Source of the DNA: Pseudoxanthomonas mexicana
GTDB taxonomy: Bacteria; Pseudomonadota; Gammaproteobacteria; Xanthomonadales; Xanthomonadaceae
Assembly: GCF_001556105.1 (NCBI RefSeq)
Contig: NZ_LSIF01000065.1
Span: 62,001-126,000 of the forward strand
Direction of reading: 5' to 3'
DNA length: 64,000 nucleotides
Under the pieces are notes generated by a model that made no database searches, had not been told where the DNA came from, and worked only from the letters and a program-made list of their open reading frames with translations. Both the position numbers and the translations under genes were made by a program. This document shows, in pieces, positions 25,752 through 34,445 of the stretch (within the stretch, counting starts at the first letter, position 1; every line of letters begins with the position of its first letter).

Positions 25752-27116
25752 TTACATCCCGAGGTCCGTCGCGGTGTCGTTGAGCGCCTTCCACGTCTTC
25801 TCGAACAGTTCGTCGACCTGCGCGCGCGTGATGACCAACGGCGGCGACAGCAGCATCGCGTCCCAGGTCGCGCGCAGGATCAGCCCGTGCTTCAGCGCGT
25901 GGTCGCGACAGCGCGGACCGACCGTGCCGCGCTCGGGGAAGAACGCGCGCTTGCCCTTGTCCGGCACCAGTTCCAGTGCGCCGACCATACCGGCGATGCG
26001 CGCCTGCCCGACCAGGCGATGCTCGCCCAGCTCCGCCCAACGCTGCGCCAGGTAGGGCGCGATCTCGTTCTTCGCCGTCTCGACGATCTTCTCGTCCTGC
26101 AGGATGCGGATGTTTTCCAGTGCCACCGCCGCGCAGACGGGATGGCCGGAGTACGTGGCGCCATGCGCCAGTTCGCCGCCCTGCTCCTTCAGTACCTTCG
26201 CCACGCGGTCGTTGAACATCGCCGCGCCCAGCGGGATGTAACCGGAGGTGATGCCCTTGGCCACCGGCATGATGTCCGGCTGGAAGCCGAAGTACTGCGA
26301 GCCGAACCACTCGCCGGTGCGACCGAAGCCGCAGATGACTTCGTCGGCCACCAGCAGCACGTCGTACTGCCGGCAGATGCGTTCGATCTCGGGCCAGTAG
26401 GTGCTCGGCGGGATGTAGACGCCGATGGCGCCCATGATCGGCTCGCCGATGAAGGCGGCCACGCGGTCCGGACCAAGTTCGAGGATCTTCTGTTCCAGCC
26501 GGCGCGCCGCGACCAGGCCGTACTCGTCTTCGGACAGGTCGCCGCCATCGGAAAACCAGAACGGCGGATCGATGTGGTGGATGTCCGGGATCGGCAGACC
26601 GCCCTGCTTGTGCATGCCCTTCATGCCACCGAGGCTGGCGCCGGCCATCGTGGTGCCGTGGTAGCCGTCGTGGCGGCCGATGAAGATGTTCTTCTGCGGC
26701 TGGTCCTGCACCGCCCAGAAGTGGCGGACCATGCGCAGGATGGTGTCGTTGGCTTCCGAACCGGAATTGACGAAGAAGGAGTGGTTGAGGTCGCCCGGTG
26801 CCAGTTCGGCCAGCTTGGCGGCCAGTGCGATGGTCGGCTCGGTCGTGCACTGGAAGAAGCTGTTGTAGTAGGCCAGCTGCGTCATCTGCTTCGACGCCAC
26901 CTCGCCCAGTTCCTTGCGCCCATAGCCGACGTTGACGCACCACAAACCGGCGAACGCATCGAGCAGCTGGTTGCCGTCGGCGTCCCAGACGTAGCAGCCT
27001 TCGCCCTTGGTCAGGATGCGCGTGCCCTTCTTGGCCAGCGCGGCGTTGTCGTTGAACGGATGCAGGTGGTGCTCGGCGTCGAGCTTCTGCAGGGTGCGGG
27101 TGTCGAGTTGGGTCAT
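25752..27116 (-). CDS. spuC: Putrescine--pyruvate aminotransferase (SpuC-like)
   Basis: A 454-residue class III PLP aminotransferase. The PLP-lysine is in MPVAKGITSGYIPLGA, with the cofactor Asp in LLVADEVICGFGRTGEWFG and phosphate-binding FFVNSGSEANDT. Length and the motif YYNSFFQCTTEPTIALAAKLAELAP fit SpuC and related diamine or omega-amino-acid:pyruvate transaminases. These make 4-aminobutyraldehyde from putrescine, or act on GABA. Within this cluster it gives a transaminase route beside the gamma-glutamylation route. ATG 27116 (MTQLDTRTLQKLDAEHHL) is chosen; an upstream in-frame extension reads through the repeat at 27134-27257. Confidence 0.9.
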   Translation of the reverse strand: MTQLDTRTLQKLDAEHHLHPFNDNAALAKKGTRILTKGEGCYVWDADGNQLLDAFAGLWCVNVGYGRKELGEVASKQMTQLAYYNSFFQCTTEPTIALAAKLAELAPGDLNHSFFVNSGSEANDTILRMVRHFWAVQDQPQKNIFIGRHDGYHGTTMAGASLGGMKGMHKQGGLPIPDIHHIDPPFWFSDGGDLSEDEYGLVAARRLEQKILELGPDRVAAFIGEPIMGAIGVYIPPSTYWPEIERICRQYDVLLVADEVICGFGRTGEWFGSQYFGFQPDIMPVAKGITSGYIPLGAAMFNDRVAKVLKEQGGELAHGATYSGHPVCAAVALENIRILQDEKIVETAKNEIAPYLAQRWAELGEHRLVGQARIAGMVGALELVPDKGKRAFFPERGTVGPRCRDHALKHGLILRATWDAMLLSPPLVITRAQVDELFEKTWKALNDTATDLGM

Positions 27117-27133
27117 GTGAAGCTCCAAAATTG

Positions 27134-27257
27134 AGCCCCTCTCCCACCGGGAGAGGGGTTGGGGTGAGGGGCGATGGAGTCCAGACCATTTAAGCGTCAT
27201 GACTCCGTTCACCCCTCATCCGGCGCTGCGCGCCACCTTCTCCCGAAGGGAGAAGTG
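27134..27257 (-). repeat. Palindromic intergenic repeat between puuA and spuC
   Basis: The reverse-orientation relative of the element in mfd: AGCCCCTCTCCCACCGGGAG at one end, with GGGGTTGGGGTGAGGGG following, and CTCATCCGGCGCTGCGCGCC then TTCTCCCGAAGGGAGAAG at the other. It lies in the transcribed gap between puuA and spuC, so both end hairpins would be present in the polycistronic mRNA. Confidence 0.8.
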
Positions 27258-27265
27258 CACAGCAT

Positions 27266-28660
27266 TCAGACGTTCAACAACAGGAATTCCCGCTCCCACG
27301 AACTGATCACGCGGAAGAAGGTCTCGTATTCCTTGCGCTTGACCGAGACATAGGCGCGCACGAAGCGTGCGCCCATCAGCTCCTGCAGCGGCTTGCTGCC
27401 TTCCAGTTCGTCCAGCGCCTCGCCCAGCGAGCGCGGCAGCTCGAAGCCGATGTCCTGCGCGCTGCTGGCCAGCGGCTCGGTCGGCTTCAGCTGCTCGCGG
27501 ATGCCCAGCAGGCCGCAGGCCAGCGTGGCGGCCATGGCGAGGTAGGGATTGGCGTCGGACCCGGCGAAGCGGCTTTCCACGCGCATGTTCTCCGGCGTGT
27601 CCATCGGCACGCGCAGGCCGCAGGTGCGGTTGTCGTAGCCCCACTGCACGTTGATCGGCGCGACCTGGCCCAGCGCCAGCCGGCGGTAGGAATTGACGTT
27701 GGGGCCGAAGAACGCCATCGCCATCGGCACGTACTTCTGCAGGCCGGCCAGGTAATGCCCGAACAGCTTGCTGCCCTTGCCTTCGCTCTTGCCGGTGAAC
27801 ACGTTGCGACCGGTCTTGATGTCCAGCAGGCTCTGGTGGATGTGCATGGCGCTGCCGGGCTCGTTCTCCATCGGCTTGGCCAGGAAGGTCGCGTACACGC
27901 CATGGCGCATCGCCGCTTCGCGCATCGTGCGCTTGAACAGGAACACCTGGTCGGCGCGCGACAGCGCATCATCATGGGTGAAATTGACTTCCAGCTGCGC
28001 GGCGCCGGATTCGTGGATCAAGGTATCCACGTCCAGCTCCATGGCATCGCAGTAGTCGTACATCAGGTCAAGGATGGGATCGAACTCGTTGACCGCATCG
28101 ATGGAGTACGACTGCCGTGCCGTCTCCGGGCGACCCGAACGTCCGGCGGGCGGCAGCAGCGGGAAGTCGGGATCGGTGTTCTTCTGCACCAGGAAGAATT
28201 CCAGTTCCGGCGCGACGACCGGTCGCAAGCCTTCCTTTTCGTACGCTGCCAGCACCCGACGCAGCACGTTGCGCGGTGCCAGGTCATGCGGCTTGCCATC
28301 CTTGGTATGGCAGTCGTGGATCACCTGCGCGGTGGGATCGGTCGCCCACGGCACCATGCGCACCGTGTCGGGATCGGGCCGCAGGAACATGTCCGAGTCC
28401 GACGGCGAGGTCAGGTCGTAGTAATCGTCCGGGTAATCGCCGGTGACGGTGGTGGCGAAGATGCCTTCCGGCAGGCGCGTACCGTAGTCGTGGCTGAACT
28501 TGTCGGCGGGGATGATCTTGCCGCGCGCGATGCCGGTGATGTCGGGCACCAGGCATTCCACCTCGGTGATGCTGCGCTCCCTCAACCAGCGGCGCAGGGA
28601 GCTGTCGGCCGGTTCGGCATCGGCGGTTTTCTTTTTTCGTTGCGTCTGTTTCTGACTCAT
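27266..28660 (-). CDS. puuA: Gamma-glutamylputrescine synthetase (glutamine-synthetase family) PuuA
   Basis: A 464-residue glutamine-synthetase-family enzyme (E. coli PuuA 472). Family motifs: ELEFFLVQ (metal-binding Glu), GSAMHIHQSLLD (ATP/metal His), FFGPNVNSYRRL and NRTCGLRVPMD. The N-terminal Lys/Arg-rich tail (residues 1-20) is variable. It would ligate glutamate to putrescine using ATP, the first step of the Puu pathway. The gene follows puuD on the same strand, with about 100 bases between. A second paralogue (29725-31113) is divergently transcribed, so one of the two may prefer another amine. Confidence 0.9.
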   Translation of the reverse strand: MSQKQTQRKKKTADAEPADSSLRRWLRERSITEVECLVPDITGIARGKIIPADKFSHDYGTRLPEGIFATTVTGDYPDDYYDLTSPSDSDMFLRPDPDTVRMVPWATDPTAQVIHDCHTKDGKPHDLAPRNVLRRVLAAYEKEGLRPVVAPELEFFLVQKNTDPDFPLLPPAGRSGRPETARQSYSIDAVNEFDPILDLMYDYCDAMELDVDTLIHESGAAQLEVNFTHDDALSRADQVFLFKRTMREAAMRHGVYATFLAKPMENEPGSAMHIHQSLLDIKTGRNVFTGKSEGKGSKLFGHYLAGLQKYVPMAMAFFGPNVNSYRRLALGQVAPINVQWGYDNRTCGLRVPMDTPENMRVESRFAGSDANPYLAMAATLACGLLGIREQLKPTEPLASSAQDIGFELPRSLGEALDELEGSKPLQELMGARFVRAYVSVKRKEYETFFRVISSWEREFLLLNV

Positions 28661-28762
28661 GGGAAGGACGGTCCTGGGAGGGAAAAGGCCGGCAAGGCTG
28701 CCGGTCGCCTGCAGAACGGGCGCGTCAGCGCCCGCCCTCCCATGGCGGAGGATGCCGCCGCT

Positions 28763-29524
28763 TCATGCCGCCACGCTCCGTCGCGCCGCACGGACGCGGC
28801 AGGCATCGCCGAAGGCGCGGAAGATGGACAGGTAGAAGGGGTTCTCCGCCACCTTCCATTCCGGGTGCCATTGCACCGCGAGCATGAAGACCGGCCCATC
28901 GCGGCGGAACGCTTCGATCAGGCCATCCGGCGCCTGCGCTTCGACGACCAGGCCCTCGCCCAGCCGGCGCACGCCCTGGCCATGCAGCGAATTGACCGTG
29001 GCCCGCGTATCGCCGACCAGCGTGGCGAGCAGGCCGCCCGGCACCAGCGCGACCTCGTGCGCCGGTCCGTACTGCACGTCGAGCGGATCGTCCTTGTTCT
29101 CGCGGTGGTCCATGAAACCGGGCTGCTCGTGCACCTTCTGGTACAGGCTGCCGCCGAAGGCGACGTTGACCTCCTGGAAGCCACGGCAGATCGCCAGCAC
29201 CGGCACGCCCAGCTCGATCGCGAGCGGAATCAGCGGCAGGTTGGTGGCATCGCGACGCGGGTCCAGCAGGTTCCCCTCGTAGCTGGATTCGTCGCTGTAG
29301 TGATGCGGTTCGATGTTGCTCACCGCGCCGGTCAGCAGCAGGCCGTCGAGGCCGTCGAGCACCTGACGCAGCGGCAGGACGGGATCCAGCGTGGGCACCA
29401 GCAACGGCAGGCAACCCGCCCCGTCCACCACGGCGCGGACGTACTTCTCGCCGACGGCAAGGAAGGGATGCGCACCGATTTGCTTGTGGTCGGTCGGCAG
29501 ACCGACCCGCGGCAGCGGGGTCAT
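28763..29524 (-). CDS. puuD: Gamma-glutamyl-GABA hydrolase PuuD
   Basis: A 253-residue class I glutamine-amidotransferase-like peptidase (E. coli PuuD 254). The nucleophile Cys is in PVLAICRGFQEVNVAFGG and the catalytic His/Glu pair in LAVQWHPEWKV. GLLLTGAVSNIEPHHY is characteristic of PuuD. It hydrolyses gamma-glutamyl-GABA to GABA and glutamate, the last step of the gamma-glutamylated putrescine route. It is the first gene of the long minus-strand series, divergent from the second puuA-like gene. Confidence 0.93.
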   Translation of the reverse strand: MTPLPRVGLPTDHKQIGAHPFLAVGEKYVRAVVDGAGCLPLLVPTLDPVLPLRQVLDGLDGLLLTGAVSNIEPHHYSDESSYEGNLLDPRRDATNLPLIPLAIELGVPVLAICRGFQEVNVAFGGSLYQKVHEQPGFMDHRENKDDPLDVQYGPAHEVALVPGGLLATLVGDTRATVNSLHGQGVRRLGEGLVVEAQAPDGLIEAFRRDGPVFMLAVQWHPEWKVAENPFYLSIFRAFGDACRVRAARRSVAA

Positions 29525-29565
29525 GCAGGAAGCCCGAAGTGGCTTGCCGGCACGTTAACCCGGCC

Positions 29566-29584
29566 GTTTTATTTTTACAACACG
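29566..29584 (-). promoter_or_regulatory. Candidate PuuR operator / promoter element upstream of puuD
   Basis: On the minus strand this AT-rich island reads GTGTTGTAAAAATAAAAC, standing out in very GC-rich DNA within the 200-base divergent control region of puuD and the second puuA. It shares TGTAAA with the elements at 38556-38574 and 38680-38697. It may be an operator, a -35 region, or both. The shared motif is seen; regulator identity is inferred. Confidence 0.45.
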
Positions 29585-29724
29585 AACGCCTCGCACGAGG
29601 TTTATGGCGCTGATATGGTGCGTTGCGGCACCAATTTCGGGCATTTAAGGCGATTACGGAAAGATGTGCGTTGAGTATTCTTGACGCACCGGTGGCTCTG
29701 CTAAGCTCCGCCGCAGTCTCCTGG

Positions 29725-31113
29725 ATGACCCTCATGCGCCCCGATTCCGCTGCGCCTTCCCTGCCCGATGACGACGCCGCCACGCTGGCCGCGCTCCCCG
29801 ACTGCGAGCAGGTCGACCTGCTGCTGCCGGACATGAATGGCCTGCTGCGCGGCAAACGGATTACCCGTGATGCGCTGGAGAAGGTCTACCGCGATGGCGT
29901 CTGCCTGCCGATGTCGCTGATCGCCACCGACATCACCGGCAACACGGTGGAGGAAACCGGGCTGGGCTACGACATCGGCGACGAGGACCGCATCTGCCGG
30001 CCGGTGCCGGGTTCGCTGCGCCCGGTGCCGTGGTCGCCGCGCCCGGCAGCGCAGTTGCTGCTGAGCATGGAAGACGCGCAGGGCGGCATGTTCGACGCCA
30101 ACCCGCGCGAAGTGCTCAAGCGCGTGCTCGCGCGGTACGCCGCACGCGGCCTGAAGCCGGTGGTCGCGGTGGAACTGGAGTTCTACCTGTTCGACCAGCG
30201 CCTGGACGACGCGGGCCGGCCGCGCACCTCGCTCAATCCGGTGACGGGCGTGCGAAACACCAGCACGCAGGTCTACTACATGGAAGACCTCAACGATTAC
30301 CGCGGCTTCACCGACGGCGTGGCCGCCGCCTGCCGCGCGCAACGCATTCCGGCCGACACCGCCGTGGCGGAGTACGCACCGGGCCAGTTCGAGATCAACC
30401 TCAAGCACCGCGACGACGCCCTGCTCGCCTGCGACGACGCCATCTACCTGAAGCGCGCGATCAAGGCGGTGGCGCAGCAGCAAGGACTGATGGCCAGCTT
30501 CATGGCCAAGCCCTTCGCCGAACAGGCGGGCAGCGGCATGCATATCCACGCCAGCGTGCTGGATGCGGACGGCCGCAACATCTTCGCCTCGCCGCAGACG
30601 GCGCCGGCCGCCGCGCTGAAGCATGCCATCGGTGGCCTGCAACGCAGTGACCAGGATGCCCTGCTGCTGTTCGCCCCGCACGCCAACAGCTACCGGCGCT
30701 TCGTGCTGAATGCGTTCGTGCCGCTCAACGATGTGTGGGGCTACAACAACCGCACCGTCGCCATGCGCATCCCGCACAGCGACGAGGCCAACACGCGCAT
30801 CGAACACCGCATCGCCGGCGCCGACGCCAACATCTACCTGGTCACCGCCGCCGTGCTGGCCGGCATGCTGCACGGCATGGAACAGGGCTTCGATCCCGGC
30901 CCGCCGATCACCGGCAACGCCTACGACCAGACCGAGATCCGCACGCCGTTCTGGCGCGAGGCGATCGGGTCGTTCATGGGCAGCGAGTTCATCCGCGAGC
31001 AGTTCGGCACGTCGTTCCAGCACATCTACGGCCAGCAGAAGCTCAAGGAGATGCACAGCTTCTACACCGAGGTGACCGACCTGGAATACGCGTGGTATCT
31101 GCGGTCGGTGTGA
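29725..31113 (+). CDS. Glutamine-synthetase family protein (second gamma-glutamylpolyamine synthetase)
   Basis: A 462-residue PuuA/GlnA-type enzyme. The motifs VAVELEFYLFD, GSGMHIHASVLD, FAPHANSYRRFVLN and NNRTVAMRIPHSD are conserved. The N-terminal region (VDLLLPDMNGLLRGKRITRDALEKVYRDGVCLP) matches PuuA-like ligases rather than housekeeping glutamine synthetase, which carries an adenylylation-site Tyr loop. It is divergent from puuD and starts an operon with a small secreted protein and puuB. ATG 29725 (MTLMRPDSA) or 29734 are possible; upstream in-frame sequence looks non-coding. It probably glutamylates putrescine or another amine. Confidence 0.88.
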   Translation: MTLMRPDSAAPSLPDDDAATLAALPDCEQVDLLLPDMNGLLRGKRITRDALEKVYRDGVCLPMSLIATDITGNTVEETGLGYDIGDEDRICRPVPGSLRPVPWSPRPAAQLLLSMEDAQGGMFDANPREVLKRVLARYAARGLKPVVAVELEFYLFDQRLDDAGRPRTSLNPVTGVRNTSTQVYYMEDLNDYRGFTDGVAAACRAQRIPADTAVAEYAPGQFEINLKHRDDALLACDDAIYLKRAIKAVAQQQGLMASFMAKPFAEQAGSGMHIHASVLDADGRNIFASPQTAPAAALKHAIGGLQRSDQDALLLFAPHANSYRRFVLNAFVPLNDVWGYNNRTVAMRIPHSDEANTRIEHRIAGADANIYLVTAAVLAGMLHGMEQGFDPGPPITGNAYDQTEIRTPFWREAIGSFMGSEFIREQFGTSFQHIYGQQKLKEMHSFYTEVTDLEYAWYLRSV

Positions 31114-31646
31114 TGGGGTCGACCGCCAGCACACCCTCCGTCCCGCAGAGGCGGTTCGGGCATGTTTCGAAGTTCATGCAGGCATCCATACTCCTTGCGA
31201 GCTTGGCTCCGTTGACCGCGCTTGCCTGCAGTTGCGCCATCGGGCTCGAGCCGAGAACCGCCTACAGCGCCTCCGAGAACGTCGCCGTCGTCCGCGTCAT
31301 GTCGAGCCGTCTCGTCTCGGAAGCAGTGGAGGGTGAAAGCTTCGATGCGGCATCCGACGACGAGTCCCCGGCACGTTCGATCACGACGCGGGAACATGTC
31401 GCCGCGACGGGGCGCGTCGTCAAGCAATTGAAAGGGCGACCACGGACCAACCTGCTTATCGAGACGAGCAGCTTTGGCGGCACGTGCTCCTTGTCGCCAC
31501 ATGTCGGGTACACCTATGTCGTCTTCTGGGATGGCGCGTCCGCCAGCCATAGCAACTGCTGGCAACAGCCGTTGCTGCACGAAGTCCCGGACGACCTGAT
31601 GCGGCAGTGGGACAGGTCTGCTCCCCCGCCCTCGAGCTCACGATGA
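31113..31646 (+). CDS. Secreted small Cys-rich protein within the puu operon
   Basis: A 177-residue protein if it starts at ATG 31113, which overlaps the preceding stop (TGATG). An alternative ATG at 31176 gives 156 residues beginning MQASILLASLAPLTALACSC, a clean signal peptide or lipobox. The mature part opens with CSCAIGLEPRTAYSASENVAVVRVMSSR, then VAATGRVVKQLKGRPRTNLLIETSSFGGTCSL and YTYVVFWDG. An N-terminal Cys-x-Cys and an OB-like strand pattern recall the netrin/TIMP-like proteins of bacteria; this resemblance is tentative. Its stop overlaps the puuB start (ATGA), so it is embedded in the operon. The link to polyamines is unexplained. Confidence 0.7.
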   Translation: MGSTASTPSVPQRRFGHVSKFMQASILLASLAPLTALACSCAIGLEPRTAYSASENVAVVRVMSSRLVSEAVEGESFDAASDDESPARSITTREHVAATGRVVKQLKGRPRTNLLIETSSFGGTCSLSPHVGYTYVVFWDGASASHSNCWQQPLLHEVPDDLMRQWDRSAPPPSSSR

Positions 31647-32935
31647 CACCCACCGCCGACAAGCATCGCTATCCCGACAGCTGGTACGCCGCCAGCGCCA
31701 CCCCGCTGCCAGCTCAACCAGCGTTGCAGGGCCGCATCGACGCCGATGTCTGCATCCTCGGCGCCGGCTACACCGGCCTGTCGGCGGCACTGGAGCTTGC
31801 CGAAGCCGGTTACAGGGTCGTCGTGCTGGAAGCCGAGCGCATCAGCTGGGGCGCGTCGGGACGCAACGGCGGCCAGGCGATCGCCGGCTTCGGCTGCGGC
31901 GAGGCCAAGCTGGAAGCGCTGGTCGGCTTCGACGACGCGAAGAAGATGTTCGACCTGTCCGTGGACGGCCTGCGCTGGCTGCGCGGCCGCATCGACCGCC
32001 ACGACATCGACTGCGACTGGCGCGACGGCCATGCCACCGTGCCGATCAAGCCGCGCCAGCAGCGCGACGTGGAAGAGGCCGTCGAGGACTTCAACACCCG
32101 CTACCACCACCCCGTGCAATGGTGGGACCGCGAGCGCCTGCGCAGCGAACTCGCCAGCGACCGTTACCTGGGCGCGATGTACGACCCCGTCAGCGGCCAC
32201 CTGCACCCGCTGGCCTATGCGCTGGGGCTCGGACGCGCCGCGCTGGACGCCGGTGTCCGCATCTTCGAAGGTTCCCGCGTGACGGAGCTCGTGCGGGGCG
32301 CGCGGCCGGTACTGAAGACCGCACAGGGCGAGGTCGTCTGCGACACCGCGATCCTGGCCGGCAATGCCTTGCTGCGCGGCATCGCGCCGGAACTGGAGGC
32401 GCGGATGATGCCGGTGGGCACCTACATCGCCGCCACCCCGCCACTCGGCGAAGCCCGTGCACGCGACCTGATCCGCAACGACATGGCGGTGGCCGACACC
32501 AACTGGGCGCTGGACTACTTCCGCCTCGGCCGCGACCACCGCCTGCTGTTCGGCGGCCGCGCCAGCTATTCGACGATGACCCCGCCCAACCTGCGCGGCG
32601 TGATGACGCGGCGCATGCACCGCGTCTTCCCGCAGCTGCGCGATGTCGGCATCGAATACCTCTGGGGCGGGATGATCGACATCTCGCTCAACCGGGCGCC
32701 GCACTGGGGACGGCTGTCGCCGAACCTGTACTTCGCCCAGGGCTTTTCGGGCCACGGCCTGATCGCGTCGGGACTGGCCGGCACCCTGATCGCCGAGGCG
32801 ATCCGCGGCCAATCCGAGCGGCTGGACCTGTTCGCGAAAATCGATCACTACCCGTTCCCCGGCGGGCGCGCGCTGCGCACGCCGATGCTGGTGGCCGCCA
32901 TGGCCTGGTTCAAGCTGCGCGACGCACTGTGGTAA
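31643..32935 (+). CDS. puuB: Gamma-glutamylputrescine oxidase (FAD-dependent) PuuB
   Basis: A 430-residue DAO-family flavoprotein (E. coli PuuB 426). The FAD-binding motif is DADVCILGAGYTGLSAALEL (about residues 33-52), followed by GASGRNGGQAIAGFGCGE, a PuuB-like signature. FAQGFSGHGLIASGLAGTLIAEAI near the C-terminus completes the FAD site. It oxidises gamma-glutamylputrescine to gamma-glutamyl-4-aminobutyraldehyde with release of ammonia and H2O2. The start overlaps the previous stop by four bases, so it is the third gene of the operon. Confidence 0.92.
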   Translation: MTPTADKHRYPDSWYAASATPLPAQPALQGRIDADVCILGAGYTGLSAALELAEAGYRVVVLEAERISWGASGRNGGQAIAGFGCGEAKLEALVGFDDAKKMFDLSVDGLRWLRGRIDRHDIDCDWRDGHATVPIKPRQQRDVEEAVEDFNTRYHHPVQWWDRERLRSELASDRYLGAMYDPVSGHLHPLAYALGLGRAALDAGVRIFEGSRVTELVRGARPVLKTAQGEVVCDTAILAGNALLRGIAPELEARMMPVGTYIAATPPLGEARARDLIRNDMAVADTNWALDYFRLGRDHRLLFGGRASYSTMTPPNLRGVMTRRMHRVFPQLRDVGIEYLWGGMIDISLNRAPHWGRLSPNLYFAQGFSGHGLIASGLAGTLIAEAIRGQSERLDLFAKIDHYPFPGGRALRTPMLVAAMAWFKLRDALW

Positions 32936-33033
32936 GGCCGGACGCGGACATGGCAGTTTCGTGACGGCGCTCTCAAGTCCTGCCGATTCACGCCGATACA
33001 GGTGACAGGAACCTTCCTGCGGCGTTCGAGAGC

Positions 33034-34338
33034 ATGTCCCAACCGCAACGCGTCACGTCCACTGCCCCCGGCCAACACGCCCTGCCCCAGCGCATCCTGG
33101 TGGTGGAGAACTCGCGTACGCACGCGCGACTGATCGGCGAGGCCATCGAGCAGAAGTTGAGCCTGCCGGTGGTCTACGCGTCCACGCTGGCGGAAGCGCG
33201 CGCGACCCTGGAAAAGCACCCCGACTGGTTCATGGTGGTCACCAGCCTGGTGCTGGCCGACGGCAGCCACGACGACGTGGTCGAGTTCTTCCTGTCGCGG
33301 CAGTTGCCGACGGTGGTGGTCAGCGGCGTCTACGACGACACCCTGCGCGAGCAGGTGCTGCGCCGGCAGGTCGTCGACTACGTGCTCAAGAACACCCCCG
33401 GCAGCATCGACTACCTGGTCTGGCTGGTGCAGCGACTGGAGCGCAACCGGCGCATCGCCGCGCTGATCGTCGACGACTCCCGTTCCGCCCGCCAGCATGC
33501 GGCGGCGCTGCTGTCGATGTACGGCTTCCGCGTGGTGGAAGCGGCCGACGGCGAAGCCGGCCTGGCGATGCTGGACGCCAATCCCGACATCCGCCTGGCC
33601 ATCGTCGACCAGGAAATGCCCGGGATGAAGGGGCACGAATTCACCCGCCGCCTGCGTGCCCGCCATGCGCGCGACCATCTGGCGATCATCGGCATTTCCG
33701 GCACCAGCGACGGCAGCCTGGTGCCGCGCTTCCTGAAGAGCGGCGCCAACGATTTCCTGCACAAGCCGTTCTCGCGCGAAGAGTTCTTCTGCCGCGTCTC
33801 GCAGAACATCGACCAGTTGGAACTGATCGGCACGCTGCAGGATCTCGCTACGCGCGACTTCCTCACCGGCCTGCCGAACCGCCGTCATTTTCTAGCCGAG
33901 TGCCACGCCCTGCTACCGAACACGCTGGGCCGGCAGCAGGCGGTCACCGCGGCCATCATCGACATCGACCACTTCAAGCACATCAACGACACCTATGGCC
34001 ACGAAGCCGGCGACGTCGCGCTGAAGGCCGTCGCGCAGGCCATCGCACGCCATGCCGGCTCGCAGGACCTGGTCGCCCGCTTCGGCGGCGAGGAGTTCTG
34101 CGCGCTGGTGCCGTACCTGGGCGAGAGCGAGTCGGTCGACTACTTCGAATCGCTGCGCGCCACGATCGAGGCGCTGGAAGTCGATGTCGGCAGCCACAAG
34201 CTGCGCATGACGGTCAGCATCGGCGTGTTCCGTACCCGCTTCCCTGGCCAGACCCTCAACCACCTGATCAGCGAAGCCGACCGCCGCCTCTACCTGGCCA
34301 AGGCCGGCGGCCGCAACCGGGTGATCTCCAGCGGCTGA
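33034..34338 (+). CDS. Diguanylate cyclase with two receiver domains (REC-REC-GGDEF)
   Basis: A 434-residue cytoplasmic protein. The first receiver domain (about 20-135) is degenerate: the phospho-acceptor position, normally Asp, is Ser in WFMVVTSLVLADGS. The second (about 145-265) is intact: acidic pair in ALIVDDSRSARQ, acceptor Asp in LAIVDQEMPGMKG, Lys in FLHKPFSREEF. The GGDEF domain (about 280-434) has the active signature ARFGGEEFCALVP, with DFLTGLPNRRHF and DIDHFKHINDTYGH. The inhibitory RxxD site is absent (GSQD instead). It should make cyclic di-GMP under control of phosphorylation of the second receiver. No kinase gene is adjacent. Confidence 0.92.
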   Translation: MSQPQRVTSTAPGQHALPQRILVVENSRTHARLIGEAIEQKLSLPVVYASTLAEARATLEKHPDWFMVVTSLVLADGSHDDVVEFFLSRQLPTVVVSGVYDDTLREQVLRRQVVDYVLKNTPGSIDYLVWLVQRLERNRRIAALIVDDSRSARQHAAALLSMYGFRVVEAADGEAGLAMLDANPDIRLAIVDQEMPGMKGHEFTRRLRARHARDHLAIIGISGTSDGSLVPRFLKSGANDFLHKPFSREEFFCRVSQNIDQLELIGTLQDLATRDFLTGLPNRRHFLAECHALLPNTLGRQQAVTAAIIDIDHFKHINDTYGHEAGDVALKAVAQAIARHAGSQDLVARFGGEEFCALVPYLGESESVDYFESLRATIEALEVDVGSHKLRMTVSIGVFRTRFPGQTLNHLISEADRRLYLAKAGGRNRVISSG

Positions 34339-34364
34339 TCCGCCTGCGACCACCGGACGCAGCA

Positions 34365-34406
34365 TTGATCCCGATCAATGCCGCGACGCGGGCGCACACC
34401 TAGATT
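34365..34406 (+). promoter_or_regulatory. FNR-type box and class II promoter of the bacteriohemerythrin gene
   Basis: TTGAT-CCCG-ATCAA (34365-34378) is a perfect match to the FNR/Anr consensus TTGAT-N4-ATCAA. A -10-like TAGATT lies at 34401-34406, placing the box centre at about -41.5 from the expected transcription start, the classical class II activator position. The hemerythrin ATG follows at 34446. Sequence match and spacing are seen directly; control by an FNR-like protein is inferred. Confidence 0.7.
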
Positions 34407-34445
34407 TCCCCTGCATTCCGGCATCCGCCGGCAGGGGACACACAC

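Noticed and set aside
24225..27134. A 969-codon plus-strand open frame opposite potF and spuC
   Set aside because: It spans two lipoprotein genes and a transaminase on the other strand; its apparent repeats only reflect the duplicated potF genes read antisense.
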